Assembly: GCF_004323735.1 (NCBI RefSeq)
Contig: NZ_CP036455.1
Coordinates: 4,955,101-5,019,100 of the forward strand
Reading direction: 5' to 3'
DNA: 64,000 nucleotides
Origin: Streptomonospora litoralis
Lineage (GTDB): Bacteria > Actinomycetota > Actinomycetes > Streptosporangiales > Streptosporangiaceae
The notes under the pieces are model-generated. The model made no database searches. It saw nothing but the letters and a program-made list of their open reading frames with translations, and was not told the origin of the DNA. Position 1 is the first letter of the stretch. Every line of letters begins with the position of its first letter. Made by a program: the position numbers and the translations under genes. This document shows positions 34,852-43,764 of this stretch, piece after piece.

Positions 34852-37464
34852 TCAGCGAATGTCCCGAAGATCGAGCGCGATGTCCAGGGCCGGGCTGGAA
34901 TGCGTCAGAGCGCCCACCGCGAGGTAGTCGACCCCGGTGGCGGCGACAGCCGCGGCGTCGGCCAGCCGCAGCCCGCCGCTGGACTCCAGCCGCGCCCGAC
35001 CGTCCACCAGCCCGACCGCCTCGCGCAGCTGCTCGACGGTGAAGTTGTCCAGCAGGATCTCCTCGGCGCCGGCGGCGATGGCGGACTCGATCTGGTCGAT
35101 CCGGTCGACCTCGACCTCCAAGGGGATTCCGGGAAAGGCGGAGCGCACCGCGCGGACGGCCGCGGCGACCCCGCCGGCGGCCAGCACGTGGTTGTCCTTG
35201 ATCAGCGCCGCGTCCGCCAGACCGAAGCGGTGGTTGACCCCGCCGCCGCACCGAACGGCGTACTTCTCCAGCGCCCGCAGGCCCGGACGGGTCTTGCGGC
35301 TGTCGCGCACGCGCGCCCCGGTGCCCGCGGCGGCCGCGACCCAGTCAGCCGTCGCGGTGGCGATTCCGGACAGGTGGGTGAGGATGTTCAGGGCAGTCCG
35401 CTCGGCGGTGAGGAGGTCGCGGGTGCGGGCGGTGACGCTCATCAGCACGTCCCCGCGCGCCACCCGGTCACCGTCGGCGGCGTGCCGTTCGACCTCCACG
35501 ACGCCGCCGGTGACCGCGGCGAAGACGAGTTCGGCGACGGGCAGCCCGGCCAGCACGCCCTCGGCCCGCGCCACCACGTCCGCGGTGCGGATCTGGGCCG
35601 CCGGGATGGTGGCGGCGGTGGTGACGTCGGCGCCCTGCCCGCCGAGCGGGCCGGGCAGGCTGAGGTCCTCCCGCAGCGCCGTGCGCACCCGGTCCACCAC
35701 CCCGGCGGCGCCCCCGCCGTGGTGGCCGCCGGAGCGGGCGAGTTCCTCCAGTTCGGCGCCGAGTGGGCCGGTCAGCGGGTCCGGATCGGTCTCCTCCAGC
35801 CGGTGCCGCCCGCCGAGCTCTACGCGGACGTTCAGCCGGGCGGGCCCGAAAGGCGCCGGGGCCGCGGCTGCCGCGGCGGCGTCGGCACGCACCCGCAGCA
35901 GCGCGGCGTGCACCAGGGTGGCCGCGACCGTGAGCAGGTTGGTCGCCTCCCAGGCGGAGGTGCCGGGCACGGCTTCGTCGTTGGCGGGGTCGGCGGCGAC
36001 CTCGGCCAGTTCACCGAGCGCGGCGCGCAGTCCCTCCTCATCGCGCACCACACCGGCGCAGCGCGACATCACCGCGCGGATACGGGCGACGGCCGCGGGC
36101 GCGACGAGCCCGCTCGGGCCCGCGCCGCCCGCCTCCGCCGGCGGCAGCGCGGGCCGCTTGCCGCCTTCGGCGCCCGCGCGCTCGGCCAGATCCTCCGCGG
36201 CGCGATGGGCGAACACGACGCTCTCCAGCAGCGAGTTGGACGCCAGCCGGTTGGCGCCGTGCACGCCGGTACGGGCCACCTCGCCGACCGCGTAGAGGCC
36301 GCCGACTCCGGTGCGCCCCCGCAGGTCGGTGCGCAGCCCGCCGGAGGCGTAGTGGGCGGCGGGCGCCACCGGCACCGGCTCGGTCACCGGGTCGACGCCG
36401 TGCTTGCGGCAGGCGGCGAGGATCGTGGGGAAGCGCTCCTCCCACATCGCGGCGCCGAAGTGGCGGGCGTCCAGCAGCACGTGGTCGGCTGCGGTACGGG
36501 CCATGGCCTCGGCGATCCCCTGGGCGACCACGTCGCGGGGGGCGAGGTCGGCCAGCTCGTGGCGGTCGCGCATGAAGCGGTGCCCGGCGGTGTCGACGAG
36601 GAAGGCGCCCTCCCCGCGCACGGCCTCGGAGATGAGCGGCTGCTGGCCGCGCGCCCCGGCACCCAGCCACAGCACGGTGGGATGGAACTGCACGAACTCC
36701 AGGTCCTCGGCCGCGGCCCCGGCGCGCAGCCCCAGCGCGAGGCCGTCGCCGGTGGAGACCTCCGGATTGGTGGTCGAGGCGAAGACCTGGCCGATCCCCC
36801 CGGTGGCCAGCACGACCGCCGGCGCCCGCACCCGGCCCACACCGTCGCGCTCGCCCTCGCCGATGACGTGCACCGTGACACCGGCCGCCACCGGCGCCCC
36901 GCCCTCCTCGGCGGGGCCGCTCCGGAGCAGGTCCGGTGCGAAGGCGTGCTCGACCACCTCGATGCGGGGGTCGGCGGTCACCGCGTGGACGAGGGCGCGC
37001 TCGATCTCGGCGCCGGTGGCGTCGCCTCCGGCATGGGCGATGCGGCGGGCGCGGTGCCCGCCCTCCCGGCCCAGCTCCAGGCTGCCGTCGGCGGTGCGGT
37101 CGAAGGCCGTACCGCGTTCCACCAGCCAGCGCAGGGCCTGCGGCCCGGCGGTGACCAGCGCGCGCACGGCTTTCGGATCGCACAGCTCGCGCCCGGCCAC
37201 GACCGTGTCGACCATGTGTGACAGCGGAGCGTCGGCGGGATCGGTGACCGCGGCGATACCGCCCTGGGCCCAGCGGGTCGAGCCGGTGGACAGCAGGTCC
37301 TTGGTGACCAGTACGACCCGGCCCTGCGGCGCCAGCTCGGTGTAGCGCAGGGCCGTGCTCAAACCGGCGATCCCGGAGCCGACGACGACGACGTCGCAGG
37401 CGGTCGTCCACCCCGGCGCGGGTGCGGTCAGCCTGCGCGGCAGGTCGGGGGGCGTGTCCGACAC
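34852..37464 (-). CDS. nadB-nadC: Fused L-aspartate oxidase / quinolinate phosphoribosyltransferase (NadB-NadC)
   Basis: 870-residue single reading frame holding two enzymes of NAD synthesis. Residues 1 to about 555 are NadB: FAD motif VVVGSGIAGLSTALRY (25-40), STRWAQGGIAAV, GHRFMRDRHELADLAPRD and GVHGANRLASNSLLESV. Residues from about 580 to 870 are NadC: ADVTTAATIP, NILTHLSGIATAT, the substrate-binding VRDSRKTRPGLRALEKYAV near 720, then HRFGLADAALIKDNH and LDNFTVEQL. The joint is a glycine/histidine-rich stretch near residue 575. In Streptomyces these are separate neighbouring genes. The middle enzyme, quinolinate synthase NadA, is not in the window. The GTG start has a perfect AAGGAGG seven bases upstream. 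It is cotranscribed with panC and coaX by position. Confidence 0.95.
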   Translation of the reverse strand: MSDTPPDLPRRLTAPAPGWTTACDVVVVGSGIAGLSTALRYTELAPQGRVVLVTKDLLSTGSTRWAQGGIAAVTDPADAPLSHMVDTVVAGRELCDPKAVRALVTAGPQALRWLVERGTAFDRTADGSLELGREGGHRARRIAHAGGDATGAEIERALVHAVTADPRIEVVEHAFAPDLLRSGPAEEGGAPVAAGVTVHVIGEGERDGVGRVRAPAVVLATGGIGQVFASTTNPEVSTGDGLALGLRAGAAAEDLEFVQFHPTVLWLGAGARGQQPLISEAVRGEGAFLVDTAGHRFMRDRHELADLAPRDVVAQGIAEAMARTAADHVLLDARHFGAAMWEERFPTILAACRKHGVDPVTEPVPVAPAAHYASGGLRTDLRGRTGVGGLYAVGEVARTGVHGANRLASNSLLESVVFAHRAAEDLAERAGAEGGKRPALPPAEAGGAGPSGLVAPAAVARIRAVMSRCAGVVRDEEGLRAALGELAEVAADPANDEAVPGTSAWEATNLLTVAATLVHAALLRVRADAAAAAAAPAPFGPARLNVRVELGGRHRLEETDPDPLTGPLGAELEELARSGGHHGGGAAGVVDRVRTALREDLSLPGPLGGQGADVTTAATIPAAQIRTADVVARAEGVLAGLPVAELVFAAVTGGVVEVERHAADGDRVARGDVLMSVTARTRDLLTAERTALNILTHLSGIATATADWVAAAAGTGARVRDSRKTRPGLRALEKYAVRCGGGVNHRFGLADAALIKDNHVLAAGGVAAAVRAVRSAFPGIPLEVEVDRIDQIESAIAAGAEEILLDNFTVEQLREAVGLVDGRARLESSGGLRLADAAAVAATGVDYLAVGALTHSSPALDIALDLRDIR

Positions 37465-37507
37465 CGCGGATCCTCCTTCGTCCCGGTGCCGCCGCCCGCG
37501 AGGCGGC

Positions 37508-38383
37508 TCACAGGGTGAGCGGCACGTTGTCGATCAGCCGCGTCTGCCCGACACGCGCCGCCACGAGCAGGACGGCGTCACCGCGGAAGTCGTTGGGGAC
37601 CTCCGCGAAGGTGTGCGCGTCGACCAGGGACAGGTAGTCCACGGTGACCGGTGGGTCGCCCGCGGCGGCCTCGTCCAGGACGGCGCGGGCCGCACTGAGA
37701 ATACCCACCGGCCCCGTGACCGAGGCGTCCGCCCCCGCCAGCAGGGACCGGGAGAGGGCGAGGGCGCTGCGCCGCTCCTTCGGAGAGAGGTAGGCGTTGC
37801 GGCTGGAGGAGGCGAGGTTGTCGGGGTCGCGCATGGTCGGGGCGGCGGTGACGGCGACCGGCATGTTGAGGTCGCGCGCCATGCGGCGCACCAGCGCGAG
37901 CTGCTGGGCGTCCTTCTGCCCGAACACGGCGACATCCGGGCGCACCAGGTTGAAGAGCTTGTTCACCACGGTCAGCACACCGCTGAAGAAACCGGGGCGG
38001 AACTCGCCCTCCAGCACCCGGCCCATGGCTCCCGGATCGACCCGCACGATCTGCTCGCCGGGGTACATGTCCTCGACCGAGGGAGCGAACACCAGGGAGG
38101 CGCCCTCCTCGGTGCACACCGCCAAGTCGGCGTCGAGGTCGCGGGGGTAACTCTCGTAGTCCTCACCGGGGCCGAACTGCAGTGGATTGACGAACACACT
38201 GACCACCAGCGCGTCGGCCTGCTCGCGGGCGGTGGACATCAGGGCGCGGTGCCCGCCGTGCAGAGCGCCCATGGTGGGCACCAGCGCGACCCGGCCTTCC
38301 AGGCGCGAACGCAGGACGGCCAGCTCCTCGGGGGTCCGGGCGACGGCGGGGGTGGTGCGGGAGGATTCGGCGGGGTCGATCAT
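37508..38383 (-). CDS. panC: Pantothenate synthetase
   Basis: 291-residue enzyme that joins pantoate and beta-alanine using ATP. The nucleotide-binding motif is VPTMGALHGGHRALM with its HxGH. YPRDLDADL, then the active-site stretch GEFRPGFFSGVLTVVNKLFN and FGQKDAQQLALVRRM, follow as in the family. It lies 43 bases before nadBC on the same strand and 31 bases after the DUF2520 gene, so it is part of a cofactor operon. The partner gene panD is not next to it. Confidence 0.97.
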   Translation of the reverse strand: MIDPAESSRTTPAVARTPEELAVLRSRLEGRVALVPTMGALHGGHRALMSTAREQADALVVSVFVNPLQFGPGEDYESYPRDLDADLAVCTEEGASLVFAPSVEDMYPGEQIVRVDPGAMGRVLEGEFRPGFFSGVLTVVNKLFNLVRPDVAVFGQKDAQQLALVRRMARDLNMPVAVTAAPTMRDPDNLASSSRNAYLSPKERRSALALSRSLLAGADASVTGPVGILSAARAVLDEAAAGDPPVTVDYLSLVDAHTFAEVPNDFRGDAVLLVAARVGQTRLIDNVPLTL

Positions 38384-38414
38384 GGGGGAGTCTCCCAGGG
38401 TCCGGGGCAGTCGC

Positions 38415-39305
38415 TCACGCCTGGAGGACGTCCAGCAGGCGTTCGGCGTCGTGCGGCTTGAGCAGTCCGGCGTCCAGGGCGCGGTCGGCGGTCAGCCGGG
38501 CCAGAGCCACGTAGGCGGGCACGCTCTCGGGCGAGTGCCTGCGCAGCTCGGCGAGGTGGGCGGCCACGGTCGCGGTGTCGCCGCGCAGAACGGGGCCGCT
38601 GAGGCCGTCCATACCGAGCCGCAGGCCGTTGTCCAGCGCCGCGCCCAGCAGCGGGCCGAGCACCCGGGACGGGTGCTCCACGCCCGCGGAGCGCAGCAGC
38701 TCCGCACTTTCGGCAACCAGGGTGACCAGGTGGTTCGCGCCTCCGGCCAGGGCCGTGTGGTAGAGCGTGCGGTGCTCCTCGGCGATCCACACGGGTTCGG
38801 CGCCCATCTCGACGACGAGCGCCTCGGCGATGGGCCGCAGCGTCTCCGGCGCGGTGACGCCGAACGAGCAGCTCGCCAGGCGGTCGACGTCCTCGTCGCG
38901 GCCGGTGAAGGTCATCACCGGATGCAAAGCGAGAGGCAGCGCCCCGGCCGCGGTGGCGGGTGCGAGCGCGTGGTAGCCGTGGCTGCCGCTGGTGTGGACC
39001 AGGAACGTGCCGTTCACGTCGCCGCCGGTCTCGACGAGGCCGCGCACGAGCGGTTCGAGGGCGTCGTCGGGGACGGTGAGCAGCGCGAGATCGGCGGCGG
39101 CGACGACTTCGGCGGGGTCGGCGATGCGCGCCGAGGGCAGCCGCCGGGCGGCCCGCTCACGCGAAGCCTCCGAGACCGCGGACGCGGCGACCACCTGGTG
39201 CCCGGCCCGTTCCAGCGCAGCCCCCAGCACCGAGCCGACCCGCCCGGCGCCGACGACGCCGACACGCAACCGGGCCGGCCGCTGCGTGTTCTCCGCCTGC
39301 TGCAT
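38415..39305 (-). CDS. Rossmann-fold and DUF2520 domain protein
   Basis: 296-residue dehydrogenase-like protein: an N-terminal NAD(P)-binding motif VGVVGAGRVGSVLGAAL and a C-terminal all-helical DUF2520 domain (FGVTAPETLRPIAEALV onward). It resembles ketopantoate reductase in architecture and is always found beside panC in actinobacteria (Rv3603c position). A role near pantothenate synthesis is therefore a fair inference, but no activity is established from sequence. The ATG at 39305 has GAGG four bases upstream; further upstream starts lack a binding site. Confidence 0.88.
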   Translation of the reverse strand: MQQAENTQRPARLRVGVVGAGRVGSVLGAALERAGHQVVAASAVSEASRERAARRLPSARIADPAEVVAAADLALLTVPDDALEPLVRGLVETGGDVNGTFLVHTSGSHGYHALAPATAAGALPLALHPVMTFTGRDEDVDRLASCSFGVTAPETLRPIAEALVVEMGAEPVWIAEEHRTLYHTALAGGANHLVTLVAESAELLRSAGVEHPSRVLGPLLGAALDNGLRLGMDGLSGPVLRGDTATVAAHLAELRRHSPESVPAYVALARLTADRALDAGLLKPHDAERLLDVLQA

Positions 39306-39475
39306 CGCACCTCGTTCCAGTCCACCCGGGGTACCGGACATCTGCGCGGCCAGCTTACTTATGGCCGGAGGCGCCGCGTCCACACCACCCCGTGCGACAG
39401 TGGGGCGCGGCGGGTCCCACCTGTGGAATCGCCCGTAGAGGTGCGAACGGAGAGAGACGGCGCACAACACGAAGC

Positions 39476-39500
39476 GGCGCCGCCGGGGGCAGGCGGCGCC
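39476..39500. terminator. Terminator hairpin after first chaplin-like gene
   Basis: Perfect 9-base stem GGCGCCGCC / GGCGGCGCC with a seven-base loop, 90 bases after the stop of the gene at 39591. Confidence 0.6.
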
Positions 39501-39590
39501 GGCTCCCCGCGCGCGGTGGCCTGCCGCGCACGGGGCGGGGGGCGGGAGGGTGCGCCGACCGGCCGTGTCGGGCGCACCGGCGGCTGAGGG

Positions 39591-39836
39591 CTACTGCGTG
39601 TTGATCATGATGCCGGAGTTGTAGCAGGCGCCGCCTGCGTTGCCGACCACCGCGACCGCGTTGCCGCAGCCGTTCACCGCGGTGTCGGCGTCGACGGCGG
39701 CCTGGTTGCCCGCCACGATGCCGCCGTTGCCGGCGCTGAGGACGTCGCCGTAGGCGGCGTAGGCGGGGGTGGCGCTGAACAGGATGCCCGCGGAGGCGGC
39801 GGCGACGGCACCGGCGGCGAGAGACTTCTTCAGCAC
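39591..39836 (-). CDS. Chaplin-like small secreted protein, copy 1
   Basis: 81 residues: a signal peptide (VLKKSLAAGAVAAASAGILF, cleavage near AYA) and a mature part of about 53 residues. A chaplin-like segment is present, AVNGCGNAVAVVGNAGGACYN, with the paired cysteines and alternating hydrophobic residues. Chaplins are amyloid-forming surfactant proteins that coat aerial hyphae. This one is short and lacks the cell-wall sorting signal, like the short chaplins. The GTG start has GAAGGGAAG upstream. It shares its start context (CCACGTGCTGAAGAAG) and design with the gene at 40407, so the two are duplicates. The core is less typical than copy 2. Confidence 0.75.
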   Translation of the reverse strand: MLKKSLAAGAVAAASAGILFSATPAYAAYGDVLSAGNGGIVAGNQAAVDADTAVNGCGNAVAVVGNAGGACYNSGIMINTQ

Positions 39837-40406
39837 GTGGCTTCCCTTCTTCGGACCGGTCAGGGGTCGACCGGCCCTCGGTGTTCGCTGATGCGTGAGC
39901 ACCCGTCGTGCTCGACACCGGATGTAGCCCCCCGCCCACGCGCTCACACCTCCCACACCGGCGGTTATGTCGATGCGGATACACACAGGCACATTGGGTG
40001 AAACACTTTGTCCGGATATGGAATGACGTTCTCCACCTGGCGAGCACCCGGGTTCCGGCATGACGTGACCTGCGGCACACCCGTACCATCCGTTTCCGCC
40101 CACCGCGGAACCGGCGTTTCGGAACGAAGAGTTCCATGCCGGTTGCGGCCGGGCAGAACAGCCGACTCGGCCCGTCCACTCGGATCCCCTCCACCTGTAG
40201 CGGTTGCGGCGCGGCGGCTCGGGACGACCGGGCGGCCTTACCGGCCGGCGTTCTCAACCGCGCCTTGGCGCCGCCCCTCCCGCTCCCGGGACGATTCCCG
40301 GGCCGGTACGGCGCTGGAACGACGAAGCCGGCGCCGCCCCGCGGGGCGGCGCCGGCTCGCAGCGCTCAGGGTGTGCTCCCGCGGGCGGGAGCACGGGAGT
40401 TCCTGC
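39837..40406. other. Intergenic region between the two chaplin-like genes
   Basis: 570 bases without a credible gene. It holds the promoter space of copy 1 and the terminator of copy 2 (40326-40357). A small inverted repeat TTCCGC/GCGGAA lies at 40094-40110, and an AT-richer tract lies near 39965-40030. Confidence 0.45.
40326..40357. terminator. 32-base perfect palindrome, terminator of second chaplin-like gene
   Basis: The arms AGCCGGCGCCGCCCC and its complement surround a central GC. It lies 50 bases after the stop of the gene at 40407. Confidence 0.75.
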
Positions 40407-40649
40407 CTACTCCCAGACCATCGCGCCGGACTTGTAGCAGGCGCCCCCGCCGTTGCCGAGGACGCCGATGCCGTTGCCGCAGACGTTGACCGGCACGTTC
40501 AGGTCGGCGACGACCTGGTTGCCGCCCAGGATCGAGCCGTTGCCCGAGGTGAAGATGTCGTCGTCGGCCGAGGCACTCGGGGCGCTCGCGAGGATCGCAC
40601 CGGCAGCGGCGGCGGTGAGGGCACTGGCGGCCAGGGTCTTCTTCAGCAC
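40407..40649 (-). CDS. Chaplin-like small secreted protein, copy 2
   Basis: 80 residues with a clear signal peptide (LKKTLAASALTAAAAGAILA, cleavage near ASA). The mature peptide contains the chaplin hallmark LNVPVNVCGNGIGVLGNGG followed by the second cysteine in GACYKSG. The cysteine spacing is shorter than in classical chaplins, so it may be a divergent subgroup. The GTG start has AAGGGGAA upstream. It is a tandem paralogue of the gene at 39591. Together with bldC it supports a hypha-forming organism. Confidence 0.85.
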   Translation of the reverse strand: MLKKTLAASALTAAAAGAILASAPSASADDDIFTSGNGSILGGNQVVADLNVPVNVCGNGIGVLGNGGGACYKSGAMVWE

Positions 40650-41031
40650 GTGGATTCCCCTTATCCAGGCCGAACGGGGACAACCGTCCGGCGTGTTGTT
40701 CGACTGTGCGTGAGAACACGATTACACATCGCGTTCGAGGATCAATCTAGTCACACACCCCCGCCCGCGTCCTGCGTTTCGATCAACTCGGCGAATGTGA
40801 ATAACCCGCAGCATTCATTCAGGCGCGTAGCGTGACACCTATTGTCCGGACATTCCTCCACGAATCTCCGACTTCAGCGCCCCTCATCCGCACCATGCGT
40901 GACACATGCCACATCCGTCCCATCGGGCCGACGTGTCCCCTACCGGCGTTGCGCCGGACCGGAACCCGCGGGCACTTCGGGGCGAAACCCCGGCCGACAC
41001 GCCCGGCGCGGCGGTGGCGTCAAGGGTGGCG
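40650..41031. other. Intergenic region before the chaplin-like genes
   Basis: 382 bases. The half next to the chaplin-like gene is AT-richer (40710-40810) and probably holds its promoter. I see no gene, RNA or strong hairpin; the frames here are by-products of GC bias. Confidence 0.4.
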
Positions 41032-43761
41032 TCACGGCGCCGGAGGCGCCGACTCGCTGCGTGTCGCCCAGCGCTCGGGGCCCGCGTTCGCCTGGCGCGC
41101 GGCGTGGCCGTAGGCGGCCATACCGTCCACGACACGGCGCGCCTCCCCGATCTCCCGTCCGTCGGCGTGCGCCCGGATCGGCCCCGGCGGCGTGTCGGCG
41201 TCCACCGTGGCCACACCGCGCCGACGGCTCAGCGGACCCGCGGTCATCCGAACGGTCTGCGTCCGCGTGTGCGGCACGATCTCGGTGATATGGCAGACGA
41301 GTCCGCGCCGCGCCACGAACACCTGCTCGTCGACACCCAGCGCACCGTCGCGGGCACGGCCGCTGCCGGCCGGGTGCATGCGGGTCTGCGAGACATCGGT
41401 CCCCGGGAACAGCTCGTTCACCAGCAGGTAGCCGAGCCGGCGCGGCACGACCGGCAGCAGGGTCGAGGAGTCCATCTGCCGCTCGCCGACGTAGCCGGCG
41501 ACGTTGGCCTCCACGCGCACCACGCCCAGCGCCCGCCACAGCAGCGGCTCGACGATGCGGACCGCCTGCACGCGCCCCGGCGGTACCGTCTGCATCCGCG
41601 CCTGGAAGATCCCGTAGCGCAGGCGCAGCCCGTCCGGCGACAACGAGGCGTAGAAGTCCGTATAGCGCATCAGCGGTCCCAGGAAGCCGCGCATCAGCCC
41701 GAGCAGCAGCGGTACGGCGCCGCCGAGGACACCCGCCTCGAACACGCCCGTCCCCGCTCCGACGGCCGCGCCGGCGGCGACGAGCAGCACGAACAGCATC
41801 ACTGCGCCCAGCACCGGCAACCGGAACGCGAGAGCGCCCAGCAGCAGCCCGAACGGCAGCTTGTAGAAAGGCCACTCGGGCGCCTCGGGTGTGTTGCCGG
41901 AGAGCCCGGCCGCGTGCGCCAGCAGGGTCGCCCGCAGGCGCTCGGCCCGGTTCCAGGACAGATACCGAAGCCGGATCTCGCTGGAGTCGCCGCCCGCGAG
42001 TTCCACCCGTAGCTCGGCCAGCCCCAGCACCTGCATCAGCAGGGGACGCACGACGTCCACGGCCTGCAGGCGGCTCAGCGGTATCTCCCGTGAGGACCTG
42101 CGGACCAGCCCGGAGTGGACCACCAGGTGGTCCTCACGCAGTCCGAAAGAGGAGTTCCACCATGCCAGCAGCGCGAAGGCGACTGCGCCGCACGCCACGG
42201 CCAGCGTCATGAGCAGTACCCAGATCAGGCCGAACTGCAGCAGCAGCGGGCCCGGCAGGGCCAGAAAGACGACGGTCACCAGGAGCACCTGGAAGGGGAC
42301 CGACGCCCAGTGCGTGCGGTGGGCGCCGCGGGTGACGTCGGATTCGCCGGACGGCCGCGACCCGGACCGCTCGCCCCCACCGCCGGGAGGAGGCGGCGGG
42401 GCCGCGGCCGTAGGCGGCAGGAAGCGGGCGCGGACACTGCCGCCGACGGGCGGGCCGCCCGGCAGCGGAGCAGGGGCACCCGCGCCCGCGTGCGGGGCGT
42501 AGGGACCGGCCTGATGGTGTCCCGCGGCGGAGTGCGCGGCCTGCCCGCCCCAGGGGGCGCCGGGGGCACCGTGCGGAGCGGGAGGCGGGCCTGCGAAAGG
42601 CGGTGGGCCGTGGTGCGGCGGACCGTGGGCGGGTGCCGGCGGCTGCGCCGGGCGGCTCGGCTCGGACGGTCCCGGAGCGCTTCCGCCCATAGCGGGCGGA
42701 CGCGCCCATTCCTGAGGGGACGACCCGCGGGGCGCCGCGTACGTGTCGACGGGGCGCTCATCGGCGGGAGGAGCGAACCGCGGCCCGCCGCCGCGCCGCT
42801 CAGCCGCGCCGCGGGAGGGCGTCCCGCCCGACTCGACGACCGGGACGCCCGACTCGTCGGTGCCGACGATGCCGCCCGCCTGCGGCAGGTCGCCGCTCTC
42901 GGCCTCGGACCGGGACGCGGCGGCGCCGGCGGAACCGGGCCCGGCCCCGCCGCGATCCTCCCGCTCCGGCACCCCGTGATGGCCCTCCGGCCCCGCGCCG
43001 CGGCCTTCGGCACCGCCCGGCGCACTGCGTCCGCCCCGCTCCCCGAACCCGCCGGTCACGGACTGCTCCTCGCGCAGCGGATGGCGGCCGTCGAGCGGGC
43101 CTTGAGCGCCGGCCGCGCCCGGGACGCCGTCTTCCCGCCGCCATTCCGATGCTGCACCGGCTCCCGTATCGTCCCGCCGACCCGACGCAGACGAGTCGGG
43201 CCGTACGGAGGCGTGGTCCTCGTCGTCGCGGCGCCGAGCGGCCCCGACACCCTCCGAACCGCTCGCGGCACCGCTTGCGGACGGGGATCCCGCGTCGGAG
43301 GACTGGTCGGTGTAGTACGGGCGCTCGGCGACCGGCGGCGGGGCCACCTGTTCAGAGCGGTGGGTGTCGGTGGGTGCGGTCACCGGGCGCAGTTCGGGCA
43401 TGCCGCGTTCGGGCGGCTTACCGAAGGCCCATTCCTCGGGGTCTGCCTCACCCTCGGCGTCACCCGGTTCACCGCTCTCGTGCGACTGGGCGCCGGGCCT
43501 GTCCGCGGCGTCGGCGGCGCGGCCGTTGGACGGCTCCACCGCCGGGTCGGACCCGTCGCCGCCGGGCCGGGTCGCATCGCCGTCCGGCTCCGCGCGATCC
43601 CTGCTCCGCGTTTCGCGCTCGGATGCCGGGCCGAACCATTCGCCGGCGGGGACGGCGGAATCCGAACCGGGCTCGCGGCCTCGATCGTCCTGCCCGCGGC
43701 GGTCGTCGCGGGTGCGGTTGTCGGCGTCCGGGCCGGACGCGGTGCGGTCGGCGTCGCTCAC
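41032..43761 (-). CDS. Bacterial PH-domain (bPH2, YdbT-like) membrane protein with very long disordered N-terminus
   Basis: 909 residues. About the first 450 are low-complexity (Gly, Pro, Ser, Asp, Glu, Arg, later proline/histidine-rich) and probably disordered. The rest contains two pairs of membrane helices and three bPH2 domains. The best-marked cores are FGLREDHLVVHSGLVRRSSREIPLSRLQAVDV, YASLSPDGLRLRYGIFQARMQTVPPGRVQAVRI and VFVARRGLVCHITEIVPHTRTQTVRM. The GTG start lies three bases after the stop of the upstream PH-domain gene, so the two are translationally linked. The family is the actinobacterial YdbS/YdbT pair, of unknown membrane function; Bacillus homologues help resist antimicrobial peptides. 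The N-terminal extension is far longer than usual. Confidence 0.88.
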   Translation of the reverse strand: MSDADRTASGPDADNRTRDDRRGQDDRGREPGSDSAVPAGEWFGPASERETRSRDRAEPDGDATRPGGDGSDPAVEPSNGRAADAADRPGAQSHESGEPGDAEGEADPEEWAFGKPPERGMPELRPVTAPTDTHRSEQVAPPPVAERPYYTDQSSDAGSPSASGAASGSEGVGAARRRDDEDHASVRPDSSASGRRDDTGAGAASEWRREDGVPGAAGAQGPLDGRHPLREEQSVTGGFGERGGRSAPGGAEGRGAGPEGHHGVPEREDRGGAGPGSAGAAASRSEAESGDLPQAGGIVGTDESGVPVVESGGTPSRGAAERRGGGPRFAPPADERPVDTYAAPRGSSPQEWARPPAMGGSAPGPSEPSRPAQPPAPAHGPPHHGPPPFAGPPPAPHGAPGAPWGGQAAHSAAGHHQAGPYAPHAGAGAPAPLPGGPPVGGSVRARFLPPTAAAPPPPPGGGGERSGSRPSGESDVTRGAHRTHWASVPFQVLLVTVVFLALPGPLLLQFGLIWVLLMTLAVACGAVAFALLAWWNSSFGLREDHLVVHSGLVRRSSREIPLSRLQAVDVVRPLLMQVLGLAELRVELAGGDSSEIRLRYLSWNRAERLRATLLAHAAGLSGNTPEAPEWPFYKLPFGLLLGALAFRLPVLGAVMLFVLLVAAGAAVGAGTGVFEAGVLGGAVPLLLGLMRGFLGPLMRYTDFYASLSPDGLRLRYGIFQARMQTVPPGRVQAVRIVEPLLWRALGVVRVEANVAGYVGERQMDSSTLLPVVPRRLGYLLVNELFPGTDVSQTRMHPAGSGRARDGALGVDEQVFVARRGLVCHITEIVPHTRTQTVRMTAGPLSRRRGVATVDADTPPGPIRAHADGREIGEARRVVDGMAAYGHAARQANAGPERWATRSESAPPAP

Positions 43762-43764
43762 GGA

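Noticed and set aside
35650-35800. Sequencing frameshift as the cause of the NadB-NadC fusion
   Set aside because: Both domains keep their full motifs in one frame across a natural-looking linker; a single error would more likely disrupt one side. Read-level confirmation would still be worthwhile.
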